DNA from: Paenibacillus_V sp046244365
GTDB lineage: Bacteria > Bacillota > Bacilli > Paenibacillales > NBRC-103111
Length of the DNA: 64,000 nucleotides
Direction: 5' to 3'
NCBI RefSeq assembly: GCF_046244365.1
Contig: NZ_CP176395.1
Location: 2,666,001 to 2,730,000, forward strand
Shown: piece by piece, positions 17,785 through 25,800 of the stretch
How positions within the stretch are numbered: the stretch's first letter is position 1
Layout of the letters: each line of letters begins with the position of its first letter
Notes under the pieces: generated by a model
The model's database searches: none
Seen by the model: only the letters and a program-made list of their open reading frames with translations
Told to the model about the DNA's origin: nothing
Program-made: the position numbers and the translations under genes

Positions 17785-17833
17785 AGAAAAAGAGCCTTAT
17801 CCAACCGTTAGTGGGTCGGATAAGGCTGTTTTT
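17785..17833. terminator. Bidirectional terminator between the phytase-like gene and opp operon
   Basis: AGCCTTATCC (17793-17802) pairs with GGATAAGGCT (17818-17827). Plus-strand exit is GTTTTT; minus-strand exit is CTTTTTCTTTCT, which suits the end of the opp operon. Confidence 0.85.
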
Positions 17834-17895
17834 CTAGAGTCCTCGATTACTTGGACCCCAATAATTTGACTAAGCTTTTCGCCATTTAGTGGGGA

Positions 17896-18852
17896 CTAGT
17901 ACAAATGACAAGCCGCGAAATGTCCCGGTTCGATTTCGTTCAGCTTCGGAACGACCGCCGCGCAAACGTCCATCGCATGCGGACAGCGCGTGCGGAACGG
18001 GCAGCCGCTCGGCGGGTTGAGCGGGCTCGGGATTTCGCCCTGCAAAATAATCCGCTCGCGCGTGCGCTCGACCTCCGGATCCGGAATCGGTATCGCCGAC
18101 AGCAGCGACTGCGTATACGGATGCAGCGGTTTGGCATAAAGCTGGCTCGACGAGGTGACTTCGACAAGCTTGCCGAGGTACATGACGCCGATCCGGTCGG
18201 AAATATGCTTGACCATCGCAAGGTCGTGGGCTATGAACAAATACGTTAGCCCATGTTCCTTTTGCAGCTTCATGAACAGATTGACGACCTGCGCTTGCAC
18301 CGAAACGTCAAGCGCCGAAATCGGTTCATCCGCGATAATGAACTCCGGCTCGATGGCAAGCGCGCGGGCAATACCGATCCGCTGCCGCTGTCCCCCCGAA
18401 AATTCGTGCGGAAACCGGTTTGCGTGCTCCTCGTTCAACCCGACCGCTTGCAGCAGCTCGCTGATGCGCGCTTTGCGTTTTTTGCCGGCGTACAGGCCGT
18501 GAATGTCGATGCCTTCGGCAATGATATTGCCCACTGTCATGCGCGGATTGAGCGAAGCATAAGGATCTTGGAACACCATCTGCATGTTGCGGTTGAAATG
18601 CTTCAGTTCCTTGCCTTTCATTTGATGAACGTTCTTGCCCTTAAACAGAACTTCTCCGCCTGTCGCTTCATACAGATTGATGATCGTACGGCCCGCAGTC
18701 GACTTCCCGCAGCCGGATTCGCCGACAAGTCCGAACGTTTCGCCGCGCTTGATCGCGAACGACAGATCCTCGACGGCCTTCAGCGTGTGGCCGGAGCCTA
18801 CGCGAAAATGCTTTTGCAAATGATTGACTTCAAGAATAGGTTGTTCAGCCAT
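17896..18852 (-). CDS. oppF: Oligopeptide ABC transporter ATP-binding protein OppF-like
   Basis: A 318-residue ATPase: Walker A GESGCGKST, signature FSGGQRQRIGIARAL, Walker B FIIADEPISALD, and the C-terminal cysteine-rich oligopeptide/dipeptide extension (CPFRTRCPHAMDVC) typical of Opp/Dpp ATPases, where it can bind an Fe-S cluster. Last gene of the minus-strand oppABCDF operon. The ATG at 18852 overlaps the end of oppD by 8 bases; the longer reading from 19002 runs inside oppD and is rejected. Confidence 0.93.
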   Translation of the reverse strand: MAEQPILEVNHLQKHFRVGSGHTLKAVEDLSFAIKRGETFGLVGESGCGKSTAGRTIINLYEATGGEVLFKGKNVHQMKGKELKHFNRNMQMVFQDPYASLNPRMTVGNIIAEGIDIHGLYAGKKRKARISELLQAVGLNEEHANRFPHEFSGGQRQRIGIARALAIEPEFIIADEPISALDVSVQAQVVNLFMKLQKEHGLTYLFIAHDLAMVKHISDRIGVMYLGKLVEVTSSSQLYAKPLHPYTQSLLSAIPIPDPEVERTRERIILQGEIPSPLNPPSGCPFRTRCPHAMDVCAAVVPKLNEIEPGHFAACHLY

Positions 18853-19873
18853 GTGCTTGTCCCCCCACTTCCAGCGGCCGATCCACTTTAGGCGCATCAG
18901 GATGCAGCAGCCAGCAAGCTGCGCTGTGACGTTCGGAAATCGGCGTATGCACCGGATCGTTGTCCTTGCAAACCTGCATCGCGTGCGGGCATCTTGCGGC
19001 AAAGCTGCATCCTTTCGGCGGCGCGAACAAGTCGGGCGGCGAGCCTGGAATCGGCGTCAGCTCGCTTTTGCTGTCGCTGTCCAGGCGCGGTACGGAACGC
19101 AAGAGTCCCCATGTATAAGGGTGACGGGAATGGTAGAAAATGTCCTCTAGCGTGCCTTGCTCGACGACCTTGCCCGCATACATGACCACGACGCGCTGCG
19201 CAATGTCGGCAACGACGCCAAGATCATGCGTAATAATGATGATCGCGGTATCGGTTTTGGCTTGGATATGCTTCATCAGGTCTAGAATTTGCGCTTGTAT
19301 CGTCACATCGAGAGCGGTTGTCGGCTCGTCCGCGATTAGAAGCTTCGGATTGCAGGCAAGCGCAATGGCGATCATGACCCGCTGGCGCATCCCCCCGGAC
19401 ATTTCATGTGGATATTGATGAATGCGGCCTTCCGGATTGGACATGCCGACGAGCTTGAGCATTTCGATCGCACGTGCAGCTGCTTCTTTTTTGCCCATAT
19501 TTTGATGTTTGACCAAGCCTTCGGTAATTTGGGCGCCGACTGTCATAGTCGGGTTGAGCGACGTCATCGGGTCTTGAAATATCATCCCCATTTCCGAGCC
19601 GCGAAGCTTTTCCATCGCCTTATCGGACATGCGGGAAATTTCATGCTTGCCGTCAAAACGGATCGAGCCGTCTTTAATGAAGCTCGGCGGCGTCGGGATC
19701 AGACGCATAATCGTTTGCGCCGTAACGGATTTGCCGCAGCCCGATTCGCCGACGATGGCGAGAACCTCGCCTTTATCTAAATGAAAAGAGACGCCGCGAA
19801 CCGCGTGAATCTCTCCGACATATGTTTTGAACGATACTCTGAGATTATCGACATCCAAAATGCGAGTTGTCAT
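18845..19873 (-). CDS. oppD: Oligopeptide ABC transporter ATP-binding protein OppD-like
   Basis: A 342-residue ATPase of the Opp/Dpp group with GESGCGKSVTAQTIMRLIP (Walker A region), MSGGMRQRVMIAIALA (signature), LLIADEPTTALD (Walker B) and the C-terminal extension GCSFAARCPHAMQVC. It forms a heterodimeric motor with OppF that powers peptide uptake through OppB/OppC. GGAGGGAGTC precedes the ATG on the minus strand. The gap to oppC is 89 bases without a terminator. Confidence 0.93.
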   Translation of the reverse strand: MTTRILDVDNLRVSFKTYVGEIHAVRGVSFHLDKGEVLAIVGESGCGKSVTAQTIMRLIPTPPSFIKDGSIRFDGKHEISRMSDKAMEKLRGSEMGMIFQDPMTSLNPTMTVGAQITEGLVKHQNMGKKEAAARAIEMLKLVGMSNPEGRIHQYPHEMSGGMRQRVMIAIALACNPKLLIADEPTTALDVTIQAQILDLMKHIQAKTDTAIIIITHDLGVVADIAQRVVVMYAGKVVEQGTLEDIFYHSRHPYTWGLLRSVPRLDSDSKSELTPIPGSPPDLFAPPKGCSFAARCPHAMQVCKDNDPVHTPISERHSAACWLLHPDAPKVDRPLEVGGQAHG

Positions 19874-19962
19874 CGGACTCCCTCCTTAATGGCCCCCCAA
19901 AAGTGATGAGATGCTTTCGTAACGTATTCCGATTAGCTTCGGGGATCCCGAATGCCTATCCT

Positions 19963-20880
19963 TTATTTGCGCATCTTCGGATCCAGCGCATCGCGCAGCC
20001 CGTCGCCCAGCAGATTGAAGCTAAGCAGAATCAAGCTGAACACTGCGGTAGGGAAAAGCAAACGATGCGGGTGATAACGCATGTAGTTCGCGCCGTCGCT
20101 CAAGAGCGTGCCCAGCGAGGCAAGCGGCGGTCTGATTCCCAAACCGACGAAGCTGAGGAACGCTTCCACGAAGATCGCGCCAGGCACGACGAACGTGATT
20201 TGTACGACGATGATGCCGAGCGCGTTCGGGATCAAGTGCTTGGCGATGATCCGGAAGCCGTTCGCCCCGAGCGTACGGGAGGCGAGTACGTATTCCTGCT
20301 CCTTCAGCGTCAAGATTTGACCTCTGACAAGACGCGCCATCGGCACCCAGCCGGTTATCGTATAAGCGATGATGATCGTCCATATACCCGGACCGATAAT
20401 CATGATCATGAGAATCGTAATGAGCAAGAACGGCACGGCGTAGACGATTTCGATAAAACGCTGCATGATGTCGTCGATTCGTCCCCCGTAGTAAGCGGAA
20501 ATGCCGCCGTACAGAACGCCCACGATCAGATCGATCAGAGCGGCGGTGATGCCGATAAAGAGCGAAATGCGGGTTCCCCACCAGACCCGGGTCCACAGGT
20601 CGCGGCCGAAATCGTCCGTTCCGAAAAAGTGATCCCCCGACGGACGCTGATTTTTCATCGTAAGATCCTGCGTTTGGTAATCGTATGCCGAGAAGAGCGG
20701 CGCAAAAACCGCAAGCAGCACCAGCAGGATCAATATGATCAGTCCGGCCATCGCCAGACGGTTTTTCTTAAGCCGCCGCCACGCATCCTGCCAATAAGTC
20801 AAGGAAGGCCTTACGATGGCTTCCGATCGAATTTCTTTTTCCAATGGCTGAAACTGGTCTTTGGATACGGTATCCATCAT
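19963..20880 (-). CDS. oppC: Oligopeptide ABC transporter permease OppC-like
   Basis: A 305-residue permease. The N-terminal cytoplasmic tail precedes the first helix at about residue 43; HFFGTDDFGRDLWTRVWWGTRISL is the characteristic segment of the DppC/OppC family after it. The permease loop reads LKEQEYVLASRTLGAN. Two adjacent ATG codons begin the gene (20880 and 20877), with GGGAGG upstream. It starts 3 bases after the end of oppB, so translation is coupled. Confidence 0.93.
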   Translation of the reverse strand: MMDTVSKDQFQPLEKEIRSEAIVRPSLTYWQDAWRRLKKNRLAMAGLIILILLVLLAVFAPLFSAYDYQTQDLTMKNQRPSGDHFFGTDDFGRDLWTRVWWGTRISLFIGITAALIDLIVGVLYGGISAYYGGRIDDIMQRFIEIVYAVPFLLITILMIMIIGPGIWTIIIAYTITGWVPMARLVRGQILTLKEQEYVLASRTLGANGFRIIAKHLIPNALGIIVVQITFVVPGAIFVEAFLSFVGLGIRPPLASLGTLLSDGANYMRYHPHRLLFPTAVFSLILLSFNLLGDGLRDALDPKMRK

Positions 20881-20883
20881 GGG

Positions 20884-21813
20884 TTACCTCCCTTTCCCCA
20901 AGCGTATGCGCGGATCGATAATGCCGTATAAAATATCCGTTATGAACAGAACGACAACGAGAATGACCGAGTAAAAAATCGTTAATCCGGCAATCATCGT
21001 ATAATCGTTCGAGTAAACCGAGGTAACGAACTGCTTGCCCAAACCGGGAACGGCGAAAATTTGTTCGACGACGAGCGTTCCGGTAATGACATTGACGAAA
21101 ATCGGGCCGAGAATCGTCACGACGGGCAGTATCGCGTTTCTCAGCGTATGCTTCCATACGATCGAGCCTCGCGTCAATCCTTTGGCTCTTGCTGTTTTCA
21201 TATAATCCTGATTCAATACGTCAAGCATGGATGTCCGCATCATCCTCGCCAAAATGGCGATCGTCCCGAAGGAAAGCGTCAACGCGGGCAAAATGCGATG
21301 CTCCGGCGTCGTCCAGAGTGCGGCGGGCAATACTTTCCAATGAACGGCAAATAACCATGCAAGCAGCGGTCCCAATACGAAGGAAGGAATGGACACGCCC
21401 AAAACAGCGATAAACATGGCGGTGTAGTCAAGCGACTTGTTATGATTCAATGCGGCGATCAAACCGAGCACAAGCCCGACGGCGATCGCAAAAACGAGTG
21501 AAATCATCCCCAGCTCCAGCGAGACCGGAAAGCCCTGGGCGATAATTTCGGTAACGTGACGCGTCGGAAACTGGAACGATACGCCCAAATCCCCGTGCAA
21601 AATATCGTTCATAAATTTCAAATATTGCTGCCAAATCGGCTTGTCCAAGCCGTACTGCTGAATCAACAGCATTTTATTTTCCGGCGAAAGCTTTTGGGAG
21701 GCTTCTCCGAACGGATCGCCTGGCAAGTTTTTCATCAGAACAAAAGTTAAAGTGGCGATTAGCCAAAGTGTAATGAGCATGTACACTAAACGTCGAATGG
21801 TAAACTTCAGCAT
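20884..21813 (-). CDS. oppB: Oligopeptide ABC transporter permease OppB-like
   Basis: A 309-residue permease. RRLVYMLITLWLIATLTFVLMKNLPGDPF is spread over the first helix and the PGDP motif of the family; the loop NQDYMKTARAKGLTRGSIVWKH is the ATPase-contact EAA region. It pairs with OppC to form the channel. GGAGGTG lies before the ATG. A terminator-like hairpin (21885-21922) separates it from oppA, so its expression probably depends on read-through. Confidence 0.93.
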   Translation of the reverse strand: MLKFTIRRLVYMLITLWLIATLTFVLMKNLPGDPFGEASQKLSPENKMLLIQQYGLDKPIWQQYLKFMNDILHGDLGVSFQFPTRHVTEIIAQGFPVSLELGMISLVFAIAVGLVLGLIAALNHNKSLDYTAMFIAVLGVSIPSFVLGPLLAWLFAVHWKVLPAALWTTPEHRILPALTLSFGTIAILARMMRTSMLDVLNQDYMKTARAKGLTRGSIVWKHTLRNAILPVVTILGPIFVNVITGTLVVEQIFAVPGLGKQFVTSVYSNDYTMIAGLTIFYSVILVVVLFITDILYGIIDPRIRLGKGR

Positions 21814-21884
21814 CGGGTCACCTCCTAAAAAACTTCCGTGAGCAAATCTAGGCGTATAACATGCTGCGCTTCATAGGCCGATTT

Positions 21885-21922
21885 ACAAAAAGAGCCGTTC
21901 TACGTATGAGCTAGAACGGCTC
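21885..21922 (-). terminator. Terminator/attenuator between oppA and oppB
   Basis: GAGCCGTTCTA pairs perfectly with TAGAACGGCTC around a 9-base loop, followed on the minus strand by TTTTTGTAAAT. It lies 29 bases after the oppA stop. Partial termination would give excess binding protein over permeases. Confidence 0.85.
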
Positions 21923-21950
21923 CACTGTTTTTACTTTTACGCAAACCGTG

Positions 21951-23618
21951 TTACTTGATGGAAGTCCAGCGCAGCTCCCACTCGGGACCGAATGGAGGCA
22001 GGATCAAGTTTTGCACGTTCGGACGAAGCGCATAAGGTCTGGAACGGAAGTAAATCGGTGCGACGCCGGCTTCGTCAAGCAAAATTTTCTCCGCATCCGC
22101 GAGAAGCTTTGCACGATCGGCCGGTTTGATTTCCTTGTCCGCTTTTTTGATAAGCTCGTCGTACTGTTTATTCACCCATTGGCCGCGGTTGAACGGATTG
22201 TCCGACAGGAACATGTCGAGGAACGTCATCGGATCGTTGTAATCCGCGCCCCAAAGCGAGAGCACAACGTCGAACTCATGCTTCTCCGAACGGTCCAAGC
22301 GCAGTTTATGCGGTATGGGTTCGGTTATCGCGTCGACGCCAAGGTTTTTGCGCCATTGCTCGATGATGAATTCGAGCGATTTTTTGGACGTTTCGGTATC
22401 GTCGCCCAGCAGCTTGATTTGCGGAAGTGCCGCCATATTCAGTTCTTTCAATCCGTCCTGCAGCAGCTGCTTGGCTTTGGCTGCATCGAACGGAGCTTGC
22501 ACGTTGTTTTTGGCCGTTACCGTACGGAATTCGTTGCCGTTACCGTCAGACGTCCCTCCGGGAACAAGACCCGTGGATGGAACGGAGCCGTTGCTGATTA
22601 CCGTATCCACGAAACCTTTGCGGTCGATCGCCATGCTGAGCGCCGCGCGTACCTTTGCGTTCGCGAAAGCCGGAACCTTTTTCTCCTGGAACTCCAAATA
22701 AACGTTCGTCAGTTCTTTTTTGATCGTCAAATCCGGCTTGCCTTGATAGGCTTGGTATTGATCGCCCTTCAGCTCAGACAGGTCGGCTTGGCCGGTTTCG
22801 TACAGGTTCAACCCGGAGTTCGTGTCTTTTACAATGTTAACCGTGATTTTTTCCAGTTTGACGTTGGCGGCATCCCAGTACTTATCGTTTTTGACAAGCT
22901 CGAGGGATTGCTCATGGTTCCATTTTGTCAACTTGTAAGGACCGGCGCCGATCACTTTATCCGCATCCGCACCGTTTTTCTCGCCAAGAGGCTTCACGAA
23001 CGACTCCTTTTGCGGGAAGTAGTTGAGGAAAGCGAGAATTTCCGTAAAGAAAGCGACAGGCTTTTCCAGCGTGATTTCAAGCGTTTTGTCGTCTTTCGCT
23101 ACAGCGCCGAGCTCTTTTTTCTTCGCTTCGATTTCTTCCGGCGTTTTGGCTTTCATGATGGCGTCGCCGCCTTTAATCCAGGCGATCACGAAGGCGTACT
23201 CCGCTTTCGTAGTCGGGTCCAGCGTCCGCTGGAACGAATAGACGAAATCGTTAGCCGTCACCGGCGTGCCGTCCGACCAGTTTGCGTCGCGAAGCGTAAT
23301 CGTGTAAGTCAAGCCGTCAGCGGATACTTTCGGCATATCTTTTGCAAGACCGGGCGTAGGTTTGCCGTCTTTATCAAGACGATACAGTCCTTCATGCACC
23401 GCGTTCAAAATGTTGAAGGAAGCGGCTGCGGAAGCTTTGGACACATCAAGCGCAGGCGGTTCTGCGGCGAAGTTGATTTTCAGTTCCTGCGCTGCGGTAC
23501 TTCCGCCCGTGCCGGTGCCAGGCGTCTGTGTTTCGTCTTTCTTTCCGCAACCGATGGCTGCAGTCCCGACAAGCGAGAGCACCAATGCGGTTGACATGAC
23601 TTTTCTCAAGGTCATCAC
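21951..23618 (-). CDS. oppA: Peptide ABC transporter substrate-binding lipoprotein OppA-like
   Basis: A 555-residue family-5 binding protein. Signal peptide with lipobox AIGC (Cys24) then a polar linker rich in T and G. LKINFAAEPPALDVSKASAA is the usual family start, and TYTITLRDANWSDGTPVTANDFVYSFQR is spread over the conserved signature. GGAGGCAAC precedes the ATG pair. It captures peptides outside the membrane for OppBCDF; whether the ligand is nutrient, signalling or murein peptide cannot be decided. First gene of its operon, with a cre-like site upstream. Confidence 0.93.
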   Translation of the reverse strand: MMTLRKVMSTALVLSLVGTAAIGCGKKDETQTPGTGTGGSTAAQELKINFAAEPPALDVSKASAAASFNILNAVHEGLYRLDKDGKPTPGLAKDMPKVSADGLTYTITLRDANWSDGTPVTANDFVYSFQRTLDPTTKAEYAFVIAWIKGGDAIMKAKTPEEIEAKKKELGAVAKDDKTLEITLEKPVAFFTEILAFLNYFPQKESFVKPLGEKNGADADKVIGAGPYKLTKWNHEQSLELVKNDKYWDAANVKLEKITVNIVKDTNSGLNLYETGQADLSELKGDQYQAYQGKPDLTIKKELTNVYLEFQEKKVPAFANAKVRAALSMAIDRKGFVDTVISNGSVPSTGLVPGGTSDGNGNEFRTVTAKNNVQAPFDAAKAKQLLQDGLKELNMAALPQIKLLGDDTETSKKSLEFIIEQWRKNLGVDAITEPIPHKLRLDRSEKHEFDVVLSLWGADYNDPMTFLDMFLSDNPFNRGQWVNKQYDELIKKADKEIKPADRAKLLADAEKILLDEAGVAPIYFRSRPYALRPNVQNLILPPFGPEWELRWTSIK

Positions 23619-23699
23619 TGTGTGTTGCCTCCCCTAATTTGTATAGAGCGTGTTTTTCTGAACACACTTATGAGCACGATGTTGTGTTTTAGGCATATA

Positions 23700-23736
23700 T
23701 GTAAGTGCTTTCACATCATCGACACTTTTGATTATA
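23700..23736 (-). promoter_or_regulatory. oppA promoter -10 with downstream cre-like site
   Basis: On the minus strand TATAAT lies at 23736-23731; its -35 is poor. TGAAAGCACTTACA (23713-23700, minus strand) matches the CcpA cre consensus with one mismatch in the central CG and sits about 15-25 bases downstream of the expected start, a roadblock position for CcpA. Confidence 0.5.
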
Positions 23737-24056
23737 CAACCGTCGGATAATAAAATCTCGTAGTAAATATTACATAAAACCTTTAACAAATAAGGAATGA
23801 TTGTAAGGTCAGTTTCGTAAAAATGGAAAAAAATATAAATATAATAGTGAAGAAGTCCGATGTTTGAGAAAAGTCGGAAACTAAGGTTCATCAGCGGTTC
23901 CGATGGATTATCTTCCTTTTTTTAGACTCCCAAGAAGGGGAAGAAATTATTCGAATTTCTTGGTAGGAAGTAACATACAACAGGGAGAGCGGAGCGTTTA
24001 TAAAGGGAACCGAAGAGAGCAGCGGACATTTTTTGGACACCGATACCGACCTAAAT
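23737..24056. other. A+T-rich intergenic region upstream of oppA
   Basis: No gene supported. It contains the perfect 8-5-8 inverted repeat AAGAAATT (23941-23948) / AATTTCTT (23954-23961), a possible operator or weak terminator, and a second minus-strand TACAAT (23805-23800) that could be an alternative oppA -10. Confidence 0.4.
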
Positions 24057-24102
24057 GAAAATGAATATCATTCTTGACAGCGGATGCGAATAACGCTACA
24101 AT
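24057..24102 (+). promoter_or_regulatory. Fur box overlapping a consensus sigma-A promoter
   Basis: TGAAAATGAATATCA (24056-24070) matches the Fur 7-1-7 consensus TGATAATNATTATCA at 12 of 14 positions, with symmetric mismatches; the classic 19-mer is matched at 14 of 19. It abuts TTGACA (24074-24079), which with a 17-base spacer and TACAAT (24097-24102) forms a near-perfect promoter. Binding of Fur there would block RNA polymerase under iron repletion. Confidence 0.65.
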
Positions 24103-24108
24103 GAAGAA

Positions 24109-24240
24109 GACTCGTCAAGAAGTGAACAAACCAAGCTTGACGACATAATGTATTGTTACAAACTCTCATCGAAACCTGTTAGCCTGCCGAGTTCCTCCCT
24201 CATCCTCACGGCGGCGTTAACGTTTGGTGAGATTTTTTTT
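24109..24240 (+). ncRNA. Candidate Fur-repressed small regulatory RNA (FsrA/RyhB-like logic)
   Basis: From the expected start near 24109 to the T8 terminator at 24240 there is no credible ORF. The ~130-base transcript would have a 5' hairpin (TCGTCAAG 24112-24119 with CTTGACGA 24136-24143), then a C-rich single strand, TTCCTCCCTCATCC (24192-24205), able to pair with GGAGG ribosome sites, then the terminator. GCC-T-GCCG can alternatively pair with CGGCGGC to present the C-rich tract in a loop. Iron control plus a C-rich anti-ribosome-site segment is the design of B. subtilis FsrA; homology is not claimed. Confidence 0.55.
24202..24240 (+). terminator. Terminator ending the candidate sRNA
   Basis: CTCAC (24205-24209) pairs with GTGAG (24227-24231), extended by AT/AT across a bulged C, followed by eight T. 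The stem is short but the T-run is strong. Confidence 0.6.
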
Positions 24241-24320
24241 GTTTTCCTGAGCTTTCTTGCGCTATAACGTGAAAAAAGATTGTTTTTTACAAAATGTGCT
24301 GGAAACCTTTTGAAAGCGAA

Positions 24321-24329
24321 TGATATAGT
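24321..24329 (+). promoter_or_regulatory. Extended -10 promoter of the glycine-rich protein gene
   Basis: TGATATAGT is an extended -10 (TGn before TATAGT) about 60 bases before the start at 24390. The -35 position (GGAAAC, 17 bases upstream) is poor. It shows that this gene is transcribed separately from the sRNA before it. Confidence 0.45.
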
Positions 24330-24389
24330 GGAAGTACAAGGTTTTTCCTTGATGCGAGTTATGGCGGAGAGAGAATGGGAGGCGTACAA

Positions 24390-25502
24390 ATGGGATTCTT
24401 AGGGGCTATGATCGTCATTGCGGCAATAGTCATTGTTATTTATTTGGTTAGCCAAAGCTCGAAGGGAAGCTCGCCGAAGCGGCCGCGCGGCGGCACGAGT
24501 CGGAGAAGAGTTGATTACGGGGCAATCAGTCTTCCGTTAACGCTGGGCATTCGTCCGCATATTCCGCTTGATGATTTGGAGCGTAGGTTGAATAAGGCGT
24601 TGTCGCCGGCTTTTCAAGAGAAACTGAAAATGCGCCATCTGCAGGCTCGTCCCGGGATGAGTGACGCGGAATACGAGTGGAAGCTGTTTGAGCTTAAGCG
24701 ATATTTTGTCATGTGCGCGGTGATGCGGAATGTGCCGATGTTTAGCGCGGCGGTTGACGATATTTGGCATGACATGCTTATGTTTACCCGAGAATATCAA
24801 CGATTTTGCGATGAATGGATTGGGACGACGATCCATCATGCGCCGCATACGAACGTACAGCCGATGCCGGGAGAGCGGGCATGGTTCGATTGGGTGTACA
24901 GTCAATTGTTCGAGCCGACACCGTTCAGCGGATCTATATGGAACGCTTTCTTCCGCAATCCGCTGCCAAAACCGCTCTTGGAACAGTTGCGACATGATTC
25001 GAGAGAGCAATTGATGGATAAATTATTTAATCGTGAAGCGGCAAGCAAATATGAGGAGATCAAGGAAACGATCGAGCAGTTGATCGATTCCACGAAGGAG
25101 CATGTACAGCGTGCTTACGATCAAAGCCCGGATAACGGCTATGACCATAACCAGTCGGATACTCGGGACCGCGAGCAAGACAGAGGGTCGTTCGGCGCAA
25201 CCGACGCCATGATGGTCATGGCAGGCAGCATGCTGTTGTATTCGATGCTTGATCAAACATTGTTCGAAGATCGGATGCAGGCGCAGGCGGAAGAAATACA
25301 AGAGCAAGCCGAAGAAGAGGATCAACGCAACGGCGGCGATTCAGGCGGAGCGGCATGCGGATACAGTGATTCCTCCTATAACTCGGACAGCGATTCTTCC
25401 GACGGCGGAGGCGGAGGAGATAGCGGTGGAAGTGACGGCGGAGGCGGTTCGTCTTGTTCTTCGTCAAGCTGCGGCAGCGGCTGCGGTGGCGGAGGCGATT
25501 AG
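24390..25502 (+). CDS. Membrane-anchored GRDP-like protein with Gly/Ser/Cys-rich tail
   Basis: A 370-residue protein. One N-terminal membrane helix (about 3-22) precedes a basic patch and a globular domain (about 45-210) that includes AAVDDIWHDMLMFTREYQRF and IHH, resembling the glycine-rich-domain protein (GRDP/DUF1399) pattern. An acidic segment and a hydrophobic stretch (about 270-290) follow, then a tail of Gly, Ser, Asp and Cys ending SCGSGCGGGGD. ATG at 24390 has GGGAGG upstream; ATG at 24375 is less well placed. Function is unknown. The cysteines and histidines would suit a metal-linked role, but this is speculation. Confidence 0.7.
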   Translation: MGFLGAMIVIAAIVIVIYLVSQSSKGSSPKRPRGGTSRRRVDYGAISLPLTLGIRPHIPLDDLERRLNKALSPAFQEKLKMRHLQARPGMSDAEYEWKLFELKRYFVMCAVMRNVPMFSAAVDDIWHDMLMFTREYQRFCDEWIGTTIHHAPHTNVQPMPGERAWFDWVYSQLFEPTPFSGSIWNAFFRNPLPKPLLEQLRHDSREQLMDKLFNREAASKYEEIKETIEQLIDSTKEHVQRAYDQSPDNGYDHNQSDTRDREQDRGSFGATDAMMVMAGSMLLYSMLDQTLFEDRMQAQAEEIQEQAEEEDQRNGGDSGGAACGYSDSSYNSDSDSSDGGGGGDSGGSDGGGGSSCSSSSCGSGCGGGGD

Positions 25503-25607
25503 CTTTTTATCGCAATTCTTTTCCAGATACTTGAAATCATAACGAATCCGTCGTATAGTACTAGTAACAGTTTGATAAATGAGAGACAAAGAACTCGGAA
25601 CGGAAGC

Positions 25608-25648
25608 ACCGTCCGGTTACGCGAAATGCGTACCGGGCGGTTTTTTTT
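25608..25648 (+). terminator. Terminator after the glycine-rich protein gene
   Basis: ACCGTCCGGT and ACGC pair with GCGT and ACCGGGCGGT (one bulge, one G-T) around GAAA, followed by eight T. Confidence 0.85.
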
Positions 25649-25800
25649 GTTGCAAAATCTGACAAAGATGGACAACCGCAGCCCGGTTTGGGCTGTCTTG
25701 TATAGGGAAGAGGACCTAGTGTCGAGTAGTCGTGAAAGACCAAGAATATGTGAGCTCGTGAGCAATGGAATTGATTGATAGGAAGAAAGGGAGTCGTAAA

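Noticed and set aside
25649..25800. c-di-GMP riboswitch before the SLH protein gene
   Set aside because: Only a small hairpin (CAGCCC/GGGCTG) is present; the conserved core of GEMM RNAs is missing.
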